A DNA stretch of 8,091 nt from an uncultured Collinsella sp. (GTDB lineage Bacteria; Actinomycetota; Coriobacteriia; Coriobacteriales; Coriobacteriaceae). Where the stretch lies: NCBI GenBank assembly GCA_900554585.1, contig USHS01000049.1, positions 1 through 8,091 on the forward strand, given 5' to 3'. Positions 1 to 8,091 of this stretch are shown in pieces (positions within the stretch are counted from its first letter, which is position 1; each line of letters begins with the position of its first letter). Made by a program: the position numbers and the translations under genes. The notes below the pieces were generated by a model that did not search any database, was not told the DNA's origin, and was given only the letters and a program-made list of their open reading frames with translations.

Positions 1-401
1 CCACCCACGCGAGCATGCAAGGCAACAAAAGCAAAGACACCAAGCCCGAGCTGCTTGTGCGCGAGCGTTTGCGTGAAGCGGGGCTTGGTGGCTATCGCCT
101 GCAATGGAAAGCCCCCGGTCGCCCCGATGTGGCATGGCCGGGCAAGAAAGTGTGCCTGCTCATCAATGGCTGCTTCTGGCACCGGTGCCCAAAGTGCAAC
201 CCTCCTGCGCCGAAAAAGAATCCCGAATACTGGGTGCCGAAATTCGAGCGTAACGTGGAACGCGACCAGCGAAACCTCGCTTTGCTGCAAGAGCAGGGGT
301 GGCGCGTGCACGTGATTTGGGAGTGCGAGCTGAAAAAGAAGACCATCGATGCGACGTTCGAATCGCTCATTCCCGTTCTTCGCGAGGAATTGGATAAGTA
401 A
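1..401 (+). CDS. vsr: Very short patch repair endonuclease (Vsr), 5' end outside window
   Basis: This is the C-terminal bulk of a Vsr-family endonuclease. The family nicks DNA 5' of T in T:G mismatches left by deamination of 5-methylcytosine, normally protecting a partner cytosine methyltransferase's sites. An ATG exists at 15, but the frame stays open to base 3 and reads THASMQGNKSKDTKPE. In the family this Met lies inside the conserved N-terminal helix (RSRNM...KDTKPE-like), so the true start is very likely upstream. Counting from that Met, I see the probable catalytic Asp38 in GRPDVAW, the NGCFWH block with Cys53 and His56, Cys58 and Cys61, the NVERDQ block (80-85), and WRVHVIWEC with Cys104. 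The Cys/His set fits the structural zinc site and active-site His of E. coli Vsr. Codon use is less biased than in the ribosomal genes beside it, consistent with an accessory gene. A methyltransferase gene would be expected upstream, outside the window. Confidence 0.93.
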   Translation, partial: THASMQGNKSKDTKPELLVRERLREAGLGGYRLQWKAPGRPDVAWPGKKVCLLINGCFWHRCPKCNPPAPKKNPEYWVPKFERNVERDQRNLALLQEQGWRVHVIWECELKKKTIDATFESLIPVLREELDK

Positions 402-412
402 TTATCCTCGAA

Positions 413-439
413 ATGCCCGGCGGGCTGGGCATACGTTTT
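413..439 (+). terminator. Weak terminator-like hairpin after vsr
   Basis: ATGCCC (413-418) pairs perfectly with GGGCAT (427-432) around an 8-base loop, and ACG plus four T (436-439) follow. It lies 11 bases after the vsr stop, where a terminator is expected. The stem is short and the T run is weak, so function is uncertain. Confidence 0.4.
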
Positions 440-460
440 CGCCTCGGTCAAGTCCTGACT

Positions 461-498
461 CGCACGAAAGCCACATTAAGTGGCTTTCGGCTCGTGCG
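461..498. repeat. Imperfect palindrome with a 10-bp perfect core
   Basis: CGAAAGCCAC (465-474) and GTGGCTTTCG (480-489) form a perfect 10-bp stem with loop ATTAA. An outer CGCAC (461-465) and GTGCG (494-498) can pair across a bulge on the right side. No T run follows on either strand, so it is not a canonical intrinsic terminator. It could be a dispersed palindromic element, an RNA structure at the vsr 3' end, or a protein-binding site. The sequence alone does not decide this. Confidence 0.55.
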
Positions 499-574
499 GA
501 ATCTACGAAAACCTTGCGCCTGGCCTTCGGCGGAGCGTGCCGGATGGTGGAATTGTGTGCAGCCCGGTTTTCCG

Positions 575-603
575 TTGACCGACGCCGGGGTCCCCGCCAT
601 AAT
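575..603 (+). promoter_or_regulatory. Promoter of the rplJL unit
   Basis: TTGACC (575-580) and CATAAT (598-603) are separated by exactly 17 bases, close to the sigma-70/SigA consensus. Transcription would start near 610 and give an untranslated leader of about 210 bases, which contains the L10 leader and the attenuator. No other sequence between vsr and rplJ fits as well. Confidence 0.75.
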
Positions 604-632
604 ACTTTCGGTTCACGCACGAATCCGCTGCC

Positions 633-700
633 AGAGACAGCCGGTGCAAACGGGCATCGCCCGCGAGCTTAATGGGATATCCCGCCAGCCGAGGTGGTCG
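633..700 (+). ncRNA. Ribosomal protein L10 leader (autoregulatory mRNA element)
   Basis: The stretch carries the conserved landmarks of the L10 leader family in the right order: AGAGACAG (633-640), GGTGC (643-647), a variable hairpin CGGGC-ATC-GCCCG (651-663), CTTAAT (668-673), then CCAGCCGAGGT (685-695). The short palindrome GGGATATCCC (674-683) forms a second arm. In other bacteria L10, or its complex with L7/L12, binds this leader and represses its own operon. Its place between the promoter and rplJ, upstream of a terminator, fits that role. Identification rests on motif memory, not on a covariance-model search. Confidence 0.85.
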
Positions 701-717
701 AGTAGATATGTCTTCTC

Positions 718-754
718 GCCCCCGTCGCTCATGCAGCGCGGGGGCTTTCTTTTT
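718..754 (+). terminator. Intrinsic terminator/attenuator in the rplJ leader
   Basis: GCCCCCG-T-CGCT (718-729) pairs with AGCGCGGGGGC (735-745), giving 11 base pairs with one bulged T and a CATGC loop. TTTCTTTTT (746-754) follows directly. It lies after the promoter and L10 leader and 65 bases before rplJ. It therefore cannot simply end the vsr transcript and is best read as a regulated attenuator. L10 bound to the leader would favour termination. Confidence 0.85.
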
Positions 755-819
755 GGACATGCCCCCGTCACGTCCTTGTGGCGGACCGTGCCCGGAAAGA
801 ATTCGAGGAGGTGTAATTC

Positions 820-1341
820 ATGCCCCAGCAGTACAAAATCGACAAGGTTGCAGAGATCGAGTCCCGTATCGCCGAGAACGCCGGTCTGTTCGTCGTCAAC
901 TACAACGGTCTGACGGTTAAGCAGGCTCAGGAGCTGCGTCATCAGCTTCGCGAGTGCGGCGCCGAGATGAAGGTCTACAAGAACAACCTGGTCAAGATCG
1001 CCCTCAAGAACCAGGAGCAGCCCGAGATCGACGAGATCCTCGCCGGCCCCGTCGCTTATGTGTTCTACGAGACCGAGCCGGTCGAGGCCGCTAAGGCCCT
1101 TAAGGACTTCTCCGCTAAGTCCAAGGGCGTCCTTGAGATCAAGGGCGGTATCTCCGACGGCAAGGCCGTTTCCGCCGATGATGTTAAGGCTATCGCCGAG
1201 CTGCCCACCAAGGATCAGCTTCTCGGCCAGATCGCCGGTCTCATCTCCGGTTTCGCTCGCGACATCGCTGTCTGCGTCAACGGCGTTTCCTCTGGTCTCG
1301 CTCGTTCGATCCAGCAGGTCTCCGAGCAGAAGGCAGCCTAG
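820..1341 (+). CDS. rplJ: 50S ribosomal protein L10
   Basis: The protein has 173 aa, a normal length for bacterial L10. L10 anchors the L7/L12 stalk to 23S rRNA next to L11 and so helps recruit translation GTPases. The N-terminal rRNA-binding domain (about 1-105) shows the family pattern: an initial KxxKVAEIE helix, LFVVNYNGLTV (23-33), the LRHQLRECGAEMKVYKNNL block (39-57) and GPVAYVF (76-82). The C-terminal part (about 131-173) starts KDQLLGQIAGLISG and forms the helix that binds L12 dimers. GAGGAGGT (805-812) lies 7 bases before the ATG and fixes the start. The gene is preceded by its leader and attenuator and followed by rplL after 102 bases. rplK and rplA, usually just upstream, are absent from this window. 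Codon use is highly biased, as expected for a highly expressed gene. Confidence 0.98.
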   Translation: MPQQYKIDKVAEIESRIAENAGLFVVNYNGLTVKQAQELRHQLRECGAEMKVYKNNLVKIALKNQEQPEIDEILAGPVAYVFYETEPVEAAKALKDFSAKSKGVLEIKGGISDGKAVSADDVKAIAELPTKDQLLGQIAGLISGFARDIAVCVNGVSSGLARSIQQVSEQKAA

Positions 1342-1356
1342 TCGCTGTTTTCACCC

Positions 1357-1392
1357 GCGGCGGCAACGCCGCACCCCTGGCGCATTCGCGCC
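1357..1392 (+). other. Two tandem hairpins in the rplJ-rplL spacer
   Basis: GCGGCG-GCAA-CGCCGC (1357-1372) is a perfect 6-bp stem with a GNRA-type tetraloop. GGCGC-ATTC-GCGCC (1379-1392) is a perfect 5-bp stem followed by GTGTTTTA. The second resembles a weak terminator with a four-T run. They may cause partial termination, mark an mRNA processing site or stabilise the message. Confidence 0.6.
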
Positions 1393-1407
1393 GTGTTTTA
1401 ACTGATC

Positions 1408-1425
1408 TCCGTGCATCCGCACGGA
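1408..1425 (+). promoter_or_regulatory. Hairpin just upstream of the rplL ribosome binding site
   Basis: TCCGTGC-ATCC-GCACGGA is a perfect 7-bp stem-loop ending 5 bases before the AAAGGA Shine-Dalgarno (1431-1436). It leaves the ribosome binding site unpaired and may insulate rplL translation from upstream structure. L7/L12 is needed in several copies per ribosome, so strong independent initiation is plausible here. The link to copy number is inference. Confidence 0.5.
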
Positions 1426-1443
1426 AACCGAAAGGACTTAGAA

Positions 1444-1821
1444 ATGGCTAAGCTTACCACCGATGAGATCATCGATGCTCTTAAGGAAATGACCCTTCTC
1501 GAGGCTTCCGAGCTCGTCAAGGCTATCGAGGACACCTTCGGCGTTTCCGCCGCTGCTCCTGCTGCTGTTGTCGCCGCTCCCGCTGCTGGCGCTGCTGAGG
1601 CCGAGGAGAAGACCGAGTTTGACGTCGTGCTCGAGGGCTTCGGCGACAACAAGATTCAGGTCATCAAGGCCGTCCGTGAGCTCACCAACCTTGGCCTGAA
1701 GGAGGCCAAGGAGGTCGTCGAGGGCGCTCCCAAGGCTGTTCTCGAGGGTGCCAAGAAGGAGGACGCCGAGGCTGCCAAGGAGAAGCTCGAGGCTGCTGGC
1801 GCTGCTGTCACCCTCAAGTAA
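1444..1821 (+). CDS. rplL: 50S ribosomal protein L7/L12
   Basis: The protein has 125 aa, normal for L7/L12, the multicopy stalk protein that contacts EF-Tu, EF-G, IF2 and release factors. The N-terminal dimerisation and L10-binding domain is about 1-34 ([10 protein letters not shown]..., [23 protein letters not shown]). The flexible Ala/Pro hinge is about 35-55. The C-terminal factor-binding domain is about 57-125, with [34 protein letters not shown] and the final AGAAVTLK. The ATG at 1444 is chosen because AAAGGA lies 7 bases upstream and family proteins start MAKL. An in-frame GTG at 1411 falls inside the upstream hairpin and would add an unrelated 11-residue prefix. It shares the rplJ promoter and ends at a strong terminator. 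Confidence 0.98.
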   Translation: MAKLTTDEIIDALKEMTLLEASELVKAIEDTFGVSAAAPAAVVAAPAAGAAEAEEKTEFDVVLEGFGDNKIQVIKAVRELTNLGLKEAKEVVEGAPKAVLEGAKKEDAEAAKEKLEAAGAAVTLK

Positions 1822-1848
1822 TCAGGCTTTCTCGCCAGATTCCTTTGC

Positions 1849-1887
1849 AGACGGGGTTCGCATTGCGAGCCCCGTCTTTTTTGTTTT
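1849..1887 (+). terminator. Terminator of the rplJL unit
   Basis: AGACGGGG (1849-1856) pairs perfectly with CCCCGTCT (1870-1877), and TCGC/GCGA extends the stem inside a T-G wobble to a 3-base loop. A run of six T, then G and four T, follows (1877-1887). It lies 27 bases after rplL and is one of the two strongest terminators in the window. Confidence 0.93.
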
Positions 1888-1992
1888 GGCTCCTCATTCC
1901 CATTGCTCGGCACGCAGAACACCGTTGTCTTCGCCGTGCCAATCCCGTTACCGCTGGGGCGTAAAATTGCACCATTCGAGCAATAATTTGCG

Positions 1993-2049
1993 TTGACCTG
2001 CTGAAGAATTGCGTTTGCCTTACGGCGACGTATGTCTCGGCGGTAAGAT
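1993..2049 (+). promoter_or_regulatory. Probable galU promoter region (exact site unresolved)
   Basis: galU follows a strong terminator and so needs its own promoter in 1888-2133. A consensus-like TTGACC (1993-1998) has no convincing -10 at 16-18 bases. TAAGAT (2044-2049) is a fair -10 but has only a weak TTACGG (2020-2025) at 18 bases. CTTAC (2019-2023) and GTAAG (2043-2047) form an inverted repeat around this spot. I cannot place the start site. The rest of 1888-2115 shows no gene. Confidence 0.3.
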
Positions 2050-2096
2050 ATTTCGGTATCGCAATTTGGTCTGCGGCCGCCGTGTCGCACGCATAG

Positions 2097-2111
2097 GGCG
2101 CATTCTGCGCC
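2097..2111 (+). other. Small hairpin before the galU ribosome binding site
   Basis: GGCGCA-TTC-TGCGCC is a perfect 6-bp stem ending 4 bases before AAAGGA (2116-2121). The layout resembles the hairpin in front of rplL. Its role is unknown, and a chance occurrence in GC-rich DNA is possible. Confidence 0.4.
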
Positions 2112-2133
2112 TGCGAAAGGATCCTTGAATAAC

Positions 2134-3042
2134 ATGAAGGCAATCATCCCCGCCGCCGGTCTTGGCACGCGTTTTCTGCCTGGCACCAAGTGCACGCCCA
2201 AAGAGATGCTGCCGGTGCTCGACAAGCCGGTCATTCAGTATGTCGTTGAGGAGGCACTCGACCCCGAGGAGGTCGACGACGCCATCATCGTTACCTCTCC
2301 CGGTAAGCCCGAGCTGCTGAGCTACTTCCAGCCCGACCGTTCGCTCGAGAACCTGCTGCGCGAGCGCGGCAAGGACGCTTACGCCGACGCCGTCGCCCAT
2401 GCGGGTGGTATGCCGGTCGACTTCCGTTATCAGTACGAGCCCAAGGGCCTCGGTCATGCCATTCGCTCTGCCGCCGACGCTGTGGCAGGGGAGAACTTCC
2501 TGGTTCTTCTGGGTGACTACGTTGTGCCCAACCGTGACATCTGCGACAAGATGCTCGCTGTCTCCAAGGAGCACGGTGGCGCTTCGGTTATCGCCGTTGC
2601 CGCGTGCGCTCCCGAGGAAGTCAGCCGCTATGGCGTTATCGCCGGCGATCGCGTGGGCGCTCTCGAGGGCTTCGAGAATGCCGCCGACGACGAGCCCGGT
2701 GCCGTTTGGCGCATCGGCGGCCTGGTCGAGAAGCCCGCTCCCGAGGCGGCTCCGTCCAACCTGTACATCGTCGGTCGCTACCTGCTGAGCCCGTTGGTCA
2801 TGGACCTGCTGGCCGATCAGCAGGCCGGTAAGGGCGGCGAGATCCAGCTGACCGACGCCATGGCCCGCTCGCTCGACCGCGAGGCCATGTACGCCGTCGT
2901 CATCGACCCGCTGTCGGGCTACGATACCGGTACCCCGTCTGGCTGGATGGCCACCAACGCCCTCATGGCTGCAAGCGATCCTCGCTTTGCCGGCGCCTTC
3001 TGGGATGCCATCGACGAGCGCGGCGGTTTGATGCGTAAGTAA
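2134..3042 (+). CDS. galU: UTP--glucose-1-phosphate uridylyltransferase
   Basis: The protein has 302 aa, typical for bacterial GalU, and makes UDP-glucose from UTP and glucose-1-phosphate for cell-envelope glycans and galactose metabolism. The nucleotide-binding signature is at 6-32: PAAGLGTRFLPGTK, then PKEMLPVLDKP. Q100 and EPKGLGHAI (102-110) line the nucleotide pocket. VLLGDYV (124-130) carries the metal-binding Asp128, where many relatives have GDD. VEKP (198-201) holds the conserved Lys200. GGEIQLTDAM (234-243) and YDTGTPSGWM (263-272) complete the sugar-phosphate site. The ATG at 2134 matches the family start MKAIIPAAG and has AAAGGA 12 bases upstream; an in-frame TTG at 2125 is too close to that site. 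The gene stands alone between terminators, between the stalk-protein and polymerase units. Confidence 0.96.
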   Translation: MKAIIPAAGLGTRFLPGTKCTPKEMLPVLDKPVIQYVVEEALDPEEVDDAIIVTSPGKPELLSYFQPDRSLENLLRERGKDAYADAVAHAGGMPVDFRYQYEPKGLGHAIRSAADAVAGENFLVLLGDYVVPNRDICDKMLAVSKEHGGASVIAVAACAPEEVSRYGVIAGDRVGALEGFENAADDEPGAVWRIGGLVEKPAPEAAPSNLYIVGRYLLSPLVMDLLADQQAGKGGEIQLTDAMARSLDREAMYAVVIDPLSGYDTGTPSGWMATNALMAASDPRFAGAFWDAIDERGGLMRK

Positions 3043-3062
3043 GCCTTCGGGCATCGACATTT

Positions 3063-3095
3063 ACGGGTGCGGACTTCGGTTCGCGCCCGTTTTTT
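3063..3095 (+). terminator. galU terminator
   Basis: ACGGGTGCG (3063-3071) pairs with CGCGCCCGT (3082-3090) with one T-G wobble. Inside it, GAC-TTCG-GTT closes on a very stable C(TTCG)G tetraloop, giving a stem of about 12 pairs. Six T (3090-3095) follow. It lies 20 bases after the galU stop. Confidence 0.92.
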
Positions 3096-3119
3096 ATAAG
3101 AGCTGCGATTGCTAGCCCT

Positions 3120-3152
3120 CTGTTCACAGAAAATATATGAACAGGTGTTCGA
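3120..3152. promoter_or_regulatory. Overlapping TGTTC/GAACA dyads, SOS-box-like operator candidate
   Basis: CTGTTCA (3120-3126) and TGAACAG (3138-3144) are a perfect 7-bp inverted repeat with an 11-base spacer. The right half also forms GAAC-AGGT-GTTC (3139-3150), followed by GA. This fits the core of the Gram-positive/actinobacterial LexA box (GAAC-N4-GTTC). TTGCTA (3109-3114) and ATATAT (3133-3138), 18 bases apart, could be a promoter that the box would overlap. Binding by LexA is inference; the dyads are visible. Confidence 0.4.
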
Positions 3153-3182
3153 TGCACATCCATCTACCTGCATGTTTTCTGT
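3126..3182. repeat. Long interrupted inverted repeat upstream of rpoB
   Basis: Three nested arms line up: ACAGAAAA (3126-3133) with TTTTCTGT (3175-3182), CAGGT (3142-3146) with ACCTG (3166-3170), and GATG (3151-3154) with CATC (3161-3164). Internal loops separate them and the end loop is 6 bases. It overlaps the TGTTC/GAACA dyads. It may be an operator, a DNA cruciform or an RNA hairpin if an upstream promoter is active. Confidence 0.45.
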
Positions 3183-3228
3183 CGAAAAACTTTGCTACTC
3201 CAAAAACTCAATCACGTCAAGGCTTTTC

Positions 3229-3256
3229 TTGCTCAACGGTCGGTACCTGATAAACT
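3229..3256 (+). promoter_or_regulatory. Probable rpoBC promoter
   Basis: TTGCTC (3229-3234) and TAAACT (3251-3256) are separated by 16 bases, in an AT-richer stretch after the galU terminator. A start near 3263 would give a leader of about 67 bases containing the small hairpin GGCGA-A-GC-TAT-GC-C-TCGCC (3274-3292). Two AAAAACT repeats (3185-3191, 3202-3208) lie upstream and could contribute to an UP-like element. Confidence 0.55.
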
Positions 3257-3329
3257 ATTAGGTTGCGATAACTGGCGAAGCTATGCCTCGCCAATCCACC
3301 GAGCATTTCCGTGAAGGAGGAAAAACCTG

Positions 3330-8091
<4,762 letters not shown>

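Noticed and set aside
15..17. ATG at 15 as the vsr start
   Set aside because: The frame is open upstream, and this Met aligns within the conserved N-terminal helix of Vsr, so the gene probably begins outside the window.
349..942. Several overlapping open frames on both strands between vsr and rplJ
   Set aside because: They overlap the promoter, L10 leader, attenuator and the rplJ start, overlap one another in several frames, and show no recognisable protein pattern.
1411..1443. GTG at 1411 as the rplL start
   Set aside because: It lies inside the hairpin 1408-1425, has no ribosome binding site, and adds a prefix unlike any L7/L12. The ATG at 1444 has AAAGGA at the right distance.
2020..3060. 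A 346-codon minus-strand frame opposite galU
   Set aside because: It is the same codon-bias effect over a clear galU gene; there is no ribosome binding site or recognisable domain, and it crosses the galU start.
3137..3250. A 37-aa open frame in the rpoB upstream region
   Set aside because: It has no Shine-Dalgarno sequence, uses codons rare in this window (AGG, CTA, TCA), and overlaps the dyads and the promoter. It is better explained as regulatory DNA.

Overview
The window looks like a chromosomal piece of a high-GC Gram-positive bacterium. Its codons are strongly biased to G/C in the third position. RpoB lacks the two large E. coli lineage inserts, and the RpoC N-terminus has an actinobacterial-type charged insertion. 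Together these suggest Actinobacteria, and gut Coriobacteriia such as Collinsella are my best guess. That is an inference from style and protein similarity, not a database result.

Layout, all genes on the + strand: (1) 1-401, the 3' part of a very-short-patch repair endonuclease gene (vsr), whose 5' end is outside the window. (2) 402-819, a 418-base regulatory stretch: a weak terminator-like hairpin after vsr, a strong imperfect palindrome, a good sigma-70-type promoter, a ribosomal protein L10 leader and an intrinsic terminator acting as attenuator. (3) rplJ (L10) and rplL (L7/L12), separated by three small hairpins and closed by a strong terminator. (4) galU (UDP-glucose pyrophosphorylase) as a single-gene unit with its own terminator. 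(5) 3096-3329, an AT-richer control region carrying dyads, a GAAC-N4-GTTC box and a promoter. (6) rpoB and the start of rpoC, 6 bases apart and translationally close; rpoC runs off the right edge.

The window is a variant of the widespread rplKAJL-rpoBC cluster. rplK/rplA are not immediately upstream of rplJ; a DNA-repair gene is there instead. galU sits between rplL and rpoB, with terminators on both sides. Ribosomal stalk proteins and RNA polymerase subunits, usually co-transcribed, therefore appear to be separate transcription units here. L10/L12 expression is probably autoregulated through the leader and attenuator.

I see no CRISPR array, transposase, tRNA or rRNA, and no clearly new multi-gene system. 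The most unusual signals are a lengthened, divergent fork loop 2 in RpoB immediately after the rifampicin region; the mutually exclusive hairpins possible in the L10 leader; and the SOS-box-like dyad upstream of rpoB.
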